DNA from: Triticum aestivum
Lineage: Eukaryota > Streptophyta > Magnoliopsida > Poales > Poaceae
DNA length: 64,000 nucleotides
NCBI RefSeq assembly: GCF_018294505.1
Contig: NC_057797.1
Location: forward strand, 125,617,116-125,681,115
Direction of reading: 5' to 3'
Shown: piece by piece, positions 35,296 to 45,920 of the stretch
Numbering within the stretch: position 1 is the first letter of the stretch
How the letters are laid out: every line of letters begins with the position of its first letter
Made by a program: the position numbers and the translations under genes
Notes under the pieces: generated by a model
The model's database searches: none
What the model saw: the letters and a program-made list of their open reading frames with translations, nothing else
Told to the model about the DNA's origin: nothing

Positions 35296-36683
35296 CTATT
35301 CCTTTTCGGAGTCTGAAACGTTCCGGAAAGTGTCCCTTGTGTATTCCTCCGGGGTTACGGCTTCAATAACATTGGTTTCAACATTTATAGGATTACCTGA
35401 GATATAATGTTTAATTCTTTGACCGTTCACCACCTTCGGATTTGTGGCTTCGAAGTTGTTGATTTTTATGGTACCGGAACGATAGACCTCCTCGATAACG
35501 TAAGGACCTTCCCATTTAGAGAGAAGTTTTCCTGCAAAAAATCTTAAATGAGAGTTGTATAGCAATACATAATCACCTACATTAAACTCACGCTTTTGTA
35601 TTCTTTTGTCATGCCATCTTTTAACTTTTTATTTAAATAATTTGGCATTCTCATAGGCTTGGGTTCTCCATTCATCAAGTGAGCTAGTGTCAAATAACCT
35701 CTTCTCACCAGAAAGTTTGAAATCATAATTGAGATCTTTAATAGCCCAATAAGCCTTATGTTCTAGTTCGAGAGGTAAGTGACATGCTTTTCCATAAACC
35801 ATTTTATATGGAGACATACCCATAGGATTTTTTATCCAATTCTATAGGCCCATAAAGCATCATCAAGTTTCTTGGACCAATTTTTTCTAGATATATTAAC
35901 AGTCTTCTGCAAAATTAATTTGAGTTCTCTGTTACTCAATTCTACTTGACCACTAGACTGTGGGTGATAAGGAGAAGATATTCTATGATTAACATCATAT
36001 TTAGCAAGCATTTTACGGAAAGCACCATGAATAAAATGTGAACCACCATCAGTAATTAAATATCTAGGGACTCCAAACCTTGGAAAAATAACTTCTTTAA
36101 GCATCTTAATAGAGGTGTTATGATCAGCACTACTAGTTGAAATAGCTTCTACCCACTTAGTAACGTAATCAACAGCAACTAAAATATGCGTATATCCATT
36201 AGAGGCAGGAAAAGGTCCCATATAATCAAAGACTCAAACATCAAATGGTTCAATAACAAGTGAATAATTCATAGGCATTTCTTGACGTCTACTAATATTA
36301 CCAATTCTTTGGCATTCATCACAAGACAAGACAAACTTACGGGCATCCATGAAGAGAGTAGGCCAATAAAAACCGGATTGCAATACCTTATGTGCAGTTC
36401 TATCTCCAGGATGGTGTCCTCCATAAGCCTCGGAATGACACTTGCATAAGATCTGTTCCTGTTCATGCTCAGGAACACGACGTCTAATAACACCATCTAC
36501 TCCTTCTTTATAAAGGTGTGGGTCATCCCAAAAGTAATGCCTCAAATCATAGAAAAACTTTTTCTTTTGTTGGTATGTGAAACTAGGTGGTATAAATTTA
36601 GCAACAATATAATTAGCACAATCAGCATACCATGGAGTAGTAAGGAAAGCTATCATCAATAGGTAGTGGGTCATCAAGCACAT
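35296..36683 (-). pseudogene. S integrase
   Basis: Several minus frames together give a whole integrase. The zinc region is HSEAYGGHHPGDRTAHK followed by CDECQRIG. Catalytic Asp 1 is in DYMGPFP, Asp 2 in ITDGGSHF, and Glu in SSGQVELSN. The C-terminal part contains LLSKWEGPYVIEEVY. Stops are TGA at 36234-36236 (a Trp codon in the usual sequence) and TAA at 35629-35631 (a Glu codon). A frameshift follows WAYR near 35835. All three catalytic residues are present, but the reading frame is broken. Confidence 0.85.
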
Positions 36684-37227
36684 TTTCTAACCTAGAAAAG
36701 TTGTCTCCAATGGGGTTCTCAGCTCCCTTTCTATCAACAATATGCAAATCAAATTCTTGTAGGAGGAGAACCCATCTAATAAGTCTAGGTTTAGCATCTT
36801 TCTTTTCCATAATATATTTAATAGCAGCATGATCCGTGTGAATAGTAACTTTAGAAACAACAATATAAGATCTGAACTTATCAGAAGCAAATACAACTGC
36901 TAAGAATTCTTTTTCAGTAGTACCATAATTTCTCTGAGCATTGTCTAGAGTTTTACTAGCATATTGAATAACATTTAATTTCTTATCAACTCTTTGCCCT
37001 AGAACAGTACCTACAGCATAATCACTAGCATCACACATAATTTCAAAAGGTAAATTCCAATCAGGTGGCTGAACAATAGGTGCAGAGATTAATGATTTCT
37101 TAAGTATTTCAAATGCTTCTACACAATCATCATCAAAGACAAATGGTATATCTTTTTGTAATAAATTAGTCAGAGGCCAAGAAATTTTTGAGAAGTCCTT
37201 AATGAACCTCCTATAAAAAACCGGCAT
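36622..37227 (-). pseudogene. S RNase H
   Basis: Minus frame with [20 protein letters not shown] (RT connection), then [36 protein letters not shown] and [16 protein letters not shown], the standard gypsy RNase H. It is joined to RT by a frameshift in a T run near 37215 and lost again near 36640. Confidence 0.85.
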
Positions 37228-37990
37228 GATCGAGCAAACTTCGTATACCTTTGATGTCCTTGGGACATGTCATCTTTTCAATAGCATCAACCTTGGCTTT
37301 ATCAACTTCAATACCTCTTTCAGAAACTTTATGCCCCAAGACAATACCTTCATTAACCATAAAGTGGCACTTTTCCCAATTCAAGACAAGATTAGTTTCT
37401 TCACATCTCTACAAAACTCGATCAAGGTTGCTCAAGCAATCATCAAAAGAGGATCCATAGACGGAGAAATCGTCCATGAAAACCTCACAAATCTTTTCAC
37501 AAAAATCAGAGAATATAGCCATCATGCATCTTTGGAAGGTAGCAGGTGCATTACATAGACCAAAAGGCATACGTCTATAAGAAAAAGTACCGAACGGGCA
37601 AGTAAAAGTGGTCTTAGATTGATCATCAGCTGACACAGGTATTTGAGAGAAACCAGAATAACCATCTAGAAAGCAAAAATGTGTATGTTTGAATAATATT
37701 TCTTGGATTTGATCAATAAAAGGTAAGGGGTAATGATCTTTTTTAGTAGCCTTATTTTATTTGTGGAAATCAATTACCATCCTATAACCTGTAATAATTC
37801 TTTCCGGAATCAATTCATCTTTATCATTAGGAACGACAGCAATATCTCCCTTTTTAGGGACACAATGGACAGGACTTACCCACTAACTATCAGCAACGGG
37901 ATAAACAATACCTGCCTCCAGAAGCTTTAGTATTTCCTTTCTTACCACTTCTTTCATCTTAGGATTCAGACGTCGTTGGTGATCACAAAC
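37228..37990 (-). pseudogene. S reverse transcriptase
   Basis: Motifs: LIPERIITGYRMVIDFHK, DHYPLPFIDQI, FCFLDGYSGFSQIP, TFSYRRMPFGLCNAPATFQRCM and catalytic VFMDDFSVYG. Stops replace conserved codons: TAG near 37883 (Gln in VADSQW), TAA near 37757 (Leu) and TAG 37409-37411 (Gln in VLQRCEE). The two Gln changes are single C-to-T events. Confidence 0.85.
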
Positions 37991-38013
37991 TGGTTTGGCA
38001 TCTTTCTCCAAAT

Positions 38014-39042
38014 TTATTTTGTGTTGACATAGTGTGGGACTAATGCCCTAAGATCATCAAGAGTATATCCAATAGCAGCACGGTGCTTCTTCAGAGTTTT
38101 CAATAATCTCTCTTCTTCATGCTCTGAAAGGTTAGCACTAATAATAATAGGATATATCTTTTTCTCATCAAGATAAGCATATTTAAGAGTATCAGGTAAC
38201 GGTTTGAGCTCAAACACGGGATCACCCTTGGGTGGAGGAGGATTCCCTAGGATTTCAACAGGCAAATTGTGTTTCAGGATGGGTTCCTGTTTAAAGAATA
38301 CTTCATCTATTTCCCTTCTTTCATTCATAAACATATCATTTTCATGGTCTAGCAAATATTGTTCTAGAGGATCACTAGGAGGTACGGAAATAGAAGCAAG
38401 ACCAATAATTTCATCTTTACTAGGCAATTCCTCTTCACGGTGTTGTCTATGAAATTTAGAGAAATTAAATTCATGAGACATATCACCTAAACCAATAGTA
38501 ACAACATCCTTTTTGCAATCTATCTTAGCATTAACTGTGTTCAAGAAGGGTCTACCAAATATAATGGGACAAAAGCTATCTTGTGGGGAACCAAGAACAA
38601 GAAAATCATCAGGATATTTCATTTTCCCACACAAGACTTCAACATCTCTAACAATTCCAATTAGTGAAATAGTATCTCTATTGGCAAGTTTAATTGTGAC
38701 ATCAATATCTTCTATCTCAGCAGGTGCAATATCATGCATAATTTCTTTGTATAAGTCATGAGGTATAGCACTAGCACTGACACCCATATCACATAAGCCA
38801 TGATAACTATGATCTCCTACTTTAACAGAAATAACAGGCATGCCTACCACAGGTCTATGTTTATCTTTAGCACAAGGTTTAGCAATTCTAGCAGTTTCAT
38901 CACAGAAATGAATAACATGCCCATCAATATTATCAGACAAGAGATCTTTAACAATAGCAATATTAGGTTTAAACTTTAATTTGCTCAGGAGGTGTATAGG
39001 TTCTAATATTGCTTTTACGAACCACAGTTGAAGCTTTAGCAT
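38014..39042 (-). pseudogene. S protease region
   Basis: Frame with KVGDHSYHGLCDMGVSAS, then DVEVLCGKMKYPDDFLVLG and CPIIFGRPFLNTVNAKIDC, an aspartic-protease fold. The catalytic triad reads Asp-Met-Gly. The first 20 or so residues are out of frame: one extra T near 38970 cuts the true upstream frame (TPPEQIKV, then stop). A second frameshift near 38050 ends it. Confidence 0.8.
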
Positions 39043-39218
39043 GATCTTTTATCCTAACAGGAAAAGGTGGTTTCTCAACATAAGCAGTAGGAACAATAGG
39101 ATCATTATAAGTGACAGTCTTTTCTTCAACTTTAATAGGTGCATCTACTTTTACTTCTATGGGAGGATGATATTTAAACCACTTCTCCCTAGGGAGATCA
39201 ACATGAGTAGCAAAAGAT

Positions 39219-40004
39219 TCACGGAAAAGAAGCTACTATTTCAGAGTCAAGTCCATATTTAGTGCTAAATTTACGGAAAACATCGGTATCCATGAATGAT
39301 TTAACACAATCAAACTTAGGTGTCATACCTGACTCCTTACCTTCATCGAGGTCCCAATCTTCAGAGTTGCGTTTAATTCTTTCCAATAAATCCCATTTGA
39401 ATTCAATAGTCTTCATCATAAAAGAGCCAGCACAAGAAGTATCGAGCATGGTGCGATTATTATCAGAAAGCCGAGCATATAAATTTTGAATAATTATTTC
39501 TCTTGGAAGCTCATGATTGGGGCATGAATATAACATTGATTTAAGCCTCCCCCAAGCTTGAGCGATGCTTTCTCCTTCGCGAGGCCATAAATTATATATA
39601 TAATTGCGATCACGATGAACAAGATGCATGGGATAAAACTTCTCATGAAATTCCAATTTCAATCGTTTGTAGTTCCATGACCCCGTATCATCACATAGCC
39701 TATACCATGTCAATGCATCTCCCTTCAAAGATAAAGGGAAGACCTTCTTCTTAATAACATCTCCGGGCACACCTGCAAGCTTAAATAATCCACAAACTTC
39801 ATCCACATATATTGGGTGCTCATCAGGATGTAATGTTCCATCTCCTGCAAAAGGATTAGCTAGAAGTTTTTCTAACATACCCGAAGGAATTTCAAAGCAG
39901 ATATTTTCATTTTCAGTAGGTTCAGTAGGTTGAGGAGCAACTCTTTGCTCTACTGGTCGGGGTGAAGATACTCCAAACAAGCCCCTCAGAGGATTACTTT
40001 CCAT
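39219..40004 (-). pseudogene. S gag
   Basis: ATG at 40004, about 80 bases inside the primer-binding site. The retrotransposon gag core is present: KVFPLSLKGDALTWYRLC, WNYKRLKLEFHEKFYP and EGESIAQAWGRLKSMLYSCP. The frame is lost near 39222 just before a segment that continues open in another frame to about 38967. Gag would form the cytoplasmic particle. 261 residues remain open. Confidence 0.85.
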
Positions 40005-40082
40005 AGTAACAAGTGACAGTAAATTTCAGCACACTATATAAATTTTTCCTTACCAAATTCCACCTACCAAAGGCGCTGCACT

Positions 40083-40099
40083 CCCCGGCAGCGGCGCCA
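40083..40099 (-). other. S primer-binding site
   Basis: Minus strand TGGCGCCGCTGCCGGGG, 11 bases from the 5' LTR end at 40111. It has one difference from the A and E primer sites. Confidence 0.75.
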
Positions 40100-40110
40100 G
40101 AAAAGAGACT

Positions 40111-40312
40111 TGATGACCCACAAGTATAGGGGATCTATCATAGTCCTTTCAATAAGTAAGAGTGTCGAACCCAATGAGGAGCAGAAGGAAATGATAAGCG
40201 GTTTTCAGCAAGGTATTCTCTACAAGCACTGAAATAATAGGTAACAGATAGTTTTGCGATAGGATAATTTGTAACGAGTAACAAGTAACAAAAGTAAATA
40301 AAGTGCAACAAG
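40111..40312 (-). repeat. S 5' LTR, broken
   Basis: Only about the inner 200 bp of the LTR is present. It matches 22688 onward and 40681 onward, then stops and is followed by about 14 bp of unclear origin and by F1-type LTR sequence. Confidence 0.88.
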
Positions 40313-40326
40313 TAAAAATAGTTTAG

Positions 40327-40680
40327 GGTTCGGGCCCTCTTGATGGAGGTAATACCCTACGTCCTGCTTGATTGACTTTGATGAGTATAGGGGTTACAAG
40401 AGTTGATCTACCACGAGATCATAATGGCTAAACCCTAGATGTCTAGCCTGTATGATTATGATTGCCTCTACGGACTAAACCCACCGGTTTATATAGACAC
40501 CGGAGGGGGCTAGGGTTTGTACAGAGTCAGTTTACAAAGAAAGGAATCTTCATATCCGCATGCTAAGCTTGCCTTCCACGCCAAGGAGAGTCCCACCCGG
40601 ACACGGGGGAAAGTCTTTCGTCTTGTATCTGCATGGCCCGTTAGTCCGGCCCATGTTGTATAGCCCAGACGCCCGAGGAC
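40327..40680 (-). repeat. Second copy of F1 LTR segment plus AGGAC
   Basis: 354 bp matching 22334-22687 with few differences, ending in the same AGGAC before an S LTR. It lies between a broken and a complete S LTR, where neither simple insertion nor a standard element structure predicts it. Confidence 0.88.
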
Positions 40681-41141
40681 TGATGACCCACAAGTATAGG
40701 GGATCTATCATAGTCCTTTCAATAAGTAAGAGTGTCGAACCCAACGAGGAGCAGAAGGAAATGATAAGCGGTTTTCAGCAAGGTATTCTCTGCAAGAACT
40801 GAAATAATAGGTAACAGATAGTTTTGTGATAGGATAATTTGTAATGAGTAACAAGTAACAAAAGTAAATAAAGTGCAGCAAGATGGCCCAATCCTTTTTG
40901 TAGCAAAGGACAAGCCTGGACTCTTATATGATGTAAAGCGCTCCCGAGGACACATGGGAATATCGTCAAGCTAGTTTTCATCACGTTCATATGATTCGCG
41001 TTCGGTACTTTGATAATTTGGTATGTGGGTGGACCGGTGCTTGGGTGTTGTCCTTACTTGGACAAGCATCCCACTTATGATTAACCTCTATTGCAAGCAT
41101 CCGCAACTACAACAAAAGTATTAAGGTAAACCTAACCATAG

Positions 41142-41613
41142 TGAGGGAGTCCTGGATTAGGGGGTGTCCGGATAGCCGGACTAGACCTTCGACCAGACTC
41201 CTGGACTATGAAGATACAAGATTGAAGACTTCGTCCCATGTCCGTAAGGGACTTTTCTTGGCGTGGAAGGCAAGCTTGGCGATACGGATATGTAGATCTC
41301 CTACCATTGTAACCGACTCTGTGTAACCCTAGCCCTCTCCGGTGTCTATATAAACCGGAGGGTTTTAGTCCGTAGGACGAACAACAATCATACCATAGGC
41401 TAGCTTCTAGGGTTTAGCCTCCTTGATCTCATGGTAGATCTACTCTTGTACTACCCATATCATCAATATTAATCAAGCAGGACGTAGGGTTTTACCTCCA
41501 TCAAGAGGGCCCGAACCTGGGTAAAACATCGTGTCCCCTGCCTCCTGTTACCATCCTCCTAGACGCACAGTTCTGGACCCCCTACCCGAGATCCGCCGGT
41601 TTTGACACCGACA
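41142..41613 (+). repeat. F2 5' LTR
   Basis: 472 bp, TGAGGGAGTCC...CACCGACA, with a TATATAAA promoter motif at 41347-41354. Confidence 0.93.
41347..41354 (+). promoter_or_regulatory. TATA box in F2 5' LTR
   Basis: TATATAAA followed by CCGGAGGG. It is conserved in the 3' LTR (near 49559) and, as a complement, in the F1 LTR near 22496. Confidence 0.65.
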
Positions 41614-41630
41614 TTGGTGCTTTCATTGAG
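41614..41630 (+). other. F2 primer-binding site
   Basis: TTGGTGCTTTCATTGAG directly after the LTR, as in F1. Confidence 0.6.
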
Positions 41631-41639
41631 AGTTCCTCT

Positions 41640-42248
41640 GTGTCGTCACTTTTAGGCCCGATGGCTTCTCTGATCATCAACAGCGATGCGATCCAGGGTG
41701 AGACTTTTCTCCCCGGACAGATCTTCGTATTCGGCGGCTTTGCACCGCGGGCCAATTCGCTTGGTCATCTGGAGCAGATCGAAAGCTACGCCCCTAGCCA
41801 TCAAGTCAGATTTGGAAGTTTGAACTACACGGCCGACCTCCGCGGAGACTTGATCTTCGACGGATTCGAGCCGCAGCCGAGCGCGCCGCACTGTCATGAT
41901 GGGCATGATCTAGCTCTGCCGCCGAACAGTGCCCTGGAGGCCGCACCCGCATCAGCTCCGACCCTTAATTCGGAGCCAACTGCGCCAATCGGGGATGGGT
42001 GGTTCGACACCGCCTCGGGGGCTGCTATCTCTACGGCGATCGAGCCAAACACCAGCCCTATTCTCTGCGAAGCCCGTGACTCCAAGGAGCCGGACTCCTC
42101 TCCAGACTCCGAGCCCTCCGCGCCCCTACCGATCGAACCCGATTGGGCGCCGATCATGGAGTTCACCGCCACGGACATCTTTCAGCAATCGCCCTTCAGC
42201 GATATTCTGAATTCACTAAAGTCTCTCTCTTTATCAGGAGAGCCCTAG
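41640..42248 (+). pseudogene. F2 gag, N-terminal region
   Basis: Open frame beginning VSSLLGPMASLIINSDAIQG. Position 41640 is GTG where this family should have ATG; the first usable ATG is 41661. The opening resembles F1's MASTEGPMARLVINDS. The rest is Pro/Ser/Glu-rich. A TAG at 42246-42248 interrupts it; related text (VATVDNLNDVLNFDSEDIDGMDDD) continues to 42542. Confidence 0.7.
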
Positions 42249-43567
42249 CCGGACTATGGTCAACAAGGTTGGGGTGCGGATGATGAAGAAATTCAAAGCC
42301 CACCCACCACCCACTTCGTAGCCACTGTCGATAATTTAAACGACGTGCTCAACTTTGACTCCGAAGACATCGACGGTATGGACGATGATGTAGGAGATGA
42401 ACATGAACCAACACCTATAAGGCACTGGACAACCACCTCATCTCATGATGTATGTATGGTGGACACACCCAAAGGAAGCAATGACGAGGAACACAGGGAT
42501 GCAACGAGGGATCGTTCACCTGAAAAGCAATCAAAGCGGTGACGTAAGCGCCGCTCCAAGCCCCGCCTCAACAGAGACAGTAGCCATACAGACCCAGCCA
42601 TAGAGCAGGACGAGCCGGCGGACGACAAACATGCCTTCGAGCAAGCGTCCGAACAGGGCAACTTGGATAAACAAACCGAACACCCTGTCCCTGGCGAAAA
42701 CAACAGTCCGGATGACCTTACGCCGGATAAACTCATGGAGCACAAGAACCTCCACAAAAGGCTCGTCGCCACTGCGTGTATCCTGCAAAAGCAGAAGCGG
42801 AAGCTCAAAACTACGGAAGATGCACTCAGAATCAGATGGAGCAAAGTATGCAACACCACGGACAAATATGGCGGCAGTCGCCGCACAAAAGCTATCCAAA
42901 GCGAAAGCTACTACCTGAATTTGATGAGGAGGCCTTAGAGCCCCCGTAGTCAAAAAATAGGAAAGCCACCCGGTCGGATAGACGACCGCATGGCCAGCAT
43001 GGAGCGGCAAGCGGCGCCGCACACAAGTCGGCACGCGATCCACCAAAGGATCCGCATCAAAAAGACGGCCCAGCCAAATCTATCTACGGGCAAAAAAAGC
43101 AAGCTCTAGTAAGAAATGCAACACAACAAATATCCGAACATCACGGCAGACCCAAATACAGGGGTGCCGCACACCCCCTATGTTTCACCGATGAGGTGCT
43201 GGACCATGAATTTCCAGCAGGATTCAAGCCCGTAAACATAGAGGCGTACGACGGAACAACAGACCCTGGGGTCTGGATCGAGGATTATATCCTCCACATA
43301 CACATGGCCAGAGGAGATGACCTCCACGCCATAAAATACTTACCCCTCAAGCTTAAAGGGCCAGCTTGGCATTGGCTCAAAAGCCTTCCCGAAAACACCA
43401 TTGGAAGTTGGGAAGATCTTGAGGATGCTTTCCGGGCAAATTTTCAAGGGACTTATGTCCGCCCTCCGGATGCAGACGATCTCAGTCACATAACTCAACA
43501 GCCCGGAGAGTCAGCCCGGAAATTCTGGAACAAATTTCTTACTAAAAAGAATCAGATAGTCGACTGA
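42249..43567 (+). pseudogene. F2 gag, middle and core domain
   Basis: Fragments in more than one frame. An acidic stretch reaches 42542. A Lys-rich segment lies at 42663-42938 (HKNLHKRLVATACILQKQKRKL). The gag core lies at 43196-43567, with FKPVNIEAYDGTTDPGVWIEDY, LPLKLKGPAWHWLKSLP, WEDLEDAFRANFQGTY and PGESARKFWNKF. Frameshifts separate them. Confidence 0.75.
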
Positions 43568-44652
43568 CGGACGCCGAAGCCCTAGCAGCTTTTAAGCATA
43601 ATGTTCAAGACGAATGGCTCGCCAAACACCTCGGCCAAGAAAAGCCAAGAACAATGGCCGCATTAAGAAGCCTCATGACCCGCTTTTGCGCAGGAGAGGA
43701 CAGCTGGTTGGCAAGATGTAGCACCAGCGACCCAAGTACATCCGAAGTTAGGGATGGAAACGGAAAACCCCGACACAGCAAGGACCAGCGCCAAAATAAG
43801 GGAAACAGCCCAAAGAGCACAGCGGTCAACGCCGGATTCAAAAGCTTGCGGCAGAATCAGAGAAAGCCGCCCCTCGGGGATAACAGGGACGAGCTATCTA
43901 ATTTAAACAAAATCTTGGACAAGATATGCCAAATACACAGTACTCTCGGGAAGCCTGCGAACCATACCCACAGAGATTGTTGGCTTTTCAAGCAATCCGG
44001 TAAACTCAACACCGAACACAAGGGGCTCGACACACCAAGTGAGGACGACGACGAACCCCACAAGCAGAGCACCAGGAAACAAAAGGATTTCCCACAAGAA
44101 GTCAAAACGGTAAACTTACTTCACGTGACGAACAGAATGGCACCAACAGAGATACGCGCCATACGGCCTATCCCAAAGGAGTCTCTCCAATGGTTGTTAA
44201 AACCGATCACCTTCGACCATCAGGATTACTCTAGAAGTATCCGGAACACAGGCTGGACTGCCTTGGTATTAGATCCAATAATCGGCGGACTCCACTTTAC
44301 AAATGTCCTGATGGACGGCGGCAGTGGTCTAAACCTGTTATACCAGGACACAATCCGCAACATGGGGATAGACCCAACAAAAATTCGCCATAGCAAAACC
44401 TCCTTTCAAGGGGTACCGCCAGGCCCGGATGCCCGTTGCATGGGTTCTCTCTGGCAAGAAGTTATGTTCGGCTCCCCCGATAACTTCTGTTGCGAACAGC
44501 TAACTTTCCACATCGCCCCATTCTCAAGTAGCTATCAAGCACTGCTGGGATGCGAAGCTTTCGCCCGCTTTAACGCAATAATGCATTATGCATCTCTTAC
44601 GCTTAAGATGCCCGGTCCACGAGGCATCATCTCATTAAAGGGAAAACATTGA
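43568..44652 (+). pseudogene. F2 gag C-terminus and protease-like domain
   Basis: The main open frame is 43654-44652. It starts with MAALRSLMTRFCAGEDSWLAR (end of gag) and has a short His/Cys stretch (HTHRDCWLFK). It then enters the protease-like block FTNVLMDGGSGLNLLYQDT and FARFNAIMHYASLTLKMPGP. It stops at 44650-44652, where F1 continues into RT, just before a run of C bases. Confidence 0.78.
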
Positions 44653-45920
44653 GTGTTCCCCCCCCCCCGCGCGGAGGACAGTGTGGCTGCCTTGACAGCC
44701 CCACAATAAAGCGGCTTCACCAGCCAAAGCACCTAAACAGGTCGTCAAGACCACGGACACGGCTAGACGAGTCCGGCATAAACATACAATTGATAAAGGC
44801 TTAATAGCCATATATCCCTGTACTAGGGGTTCTGCGCATATAAAACAAGAGACAATAAAGCTCAACTTTACCCATTTCGATTTATACTTTGTTTATTTAG
44901 TATAACTCATGTTCGGCACGATCTTTCCTAAACTAAGTTCCTCTCTTTTACAGATGAACACCGTGCTACACCCGTCCAGGATACGGCACAATGGAGACAC
45001 AGGTGCAGACGTGCAGCAGGGACCCGTTCCAAGGATTCTTTTCAGATTAAGACCCTGCGTAAACCTTTTTTACTGCCTCTTGTTGATACACATCCCCTGG
45101 TTTCTTAGTATAACCAAGGAGGAGGCTGGCGTTTTGGCATGTGGCCACGTCAGAGTTTTGCGCGTACCTGGACACTAGGGGCTTATTACTAAGGGTGTTA
45201 TCCCACCCGCCCTCTTAAAGACCGAATACCTTAGGGAGTGTTCGGCGTCGCGAGTTTGGCCTTATATGCATCAGCTCCGAATCATGTCTTTGGTCAAATG
45301 TTGGGTTTGCCCGGCTCCTGTGTTTTGCTACCTTACGTTCCGCTCTATCAGCTAAGGCGGCACCAGGAGAACTACTGCGATTGTGCCCCGGTTCGGCCAG
45401 GCGAGCACCTCAGTAGAGAAAGCTGAAAACTGACTGTCATGATATAGCGTGAGACTGGTCAACCACTCGATGACTTACCAGAATCTTTAGGATTCCTCCG
45501 CATTAACGAAGGGCCGCTTCCCGGATAGGCACATACGCGCCCCGAGTTCGGGCGAGCGCAGGCGCCACCAGGGGCTATATAAGTAGCCTCACTGTCAAAC
45601 TCCTATGGCTAAGTGAAAGTGATAAAGCATCATAGTCCGATTGCCTAGTTCGCTGCGCTATCACCTCCTTTGTTGGACCAAGACGTTGGATCAAGTGTGA
45701 AAATGCGCCTTCTGCGAACACCCCCGCATTATGTGCGTGGGGGCTGAAGCCGACGACTGCCATCTTTCAGATTATATACACATATATGTTAAACGGCCGC
45801 ACAGGAGGCATTATAATACTTGCAGGCACAAGTATAAAAAGCTTCTACAATTTATCAAAATATTGTTTTACAATAATATATGCTATTCGAATATAGTATC
45901 CTTCGAGCATTGCGTCTCTA
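44653..45920 (+). other. F2 spacer where pol is missing
   Basis: About 1.3 kb without recognisable RT, RNase H or integrase. It begins with a C-rich run (44660-44672). The antisense gene ends against its right side. Confidence 0.6.

Noticed and set aside
40327..40680. Independent solo LTR of the Fatima type
   Set aside because: It lacks both LTR termini and its own duplication, and ends in exactly the same AGGAC junction as 22687. A rearranged copy explains it better.
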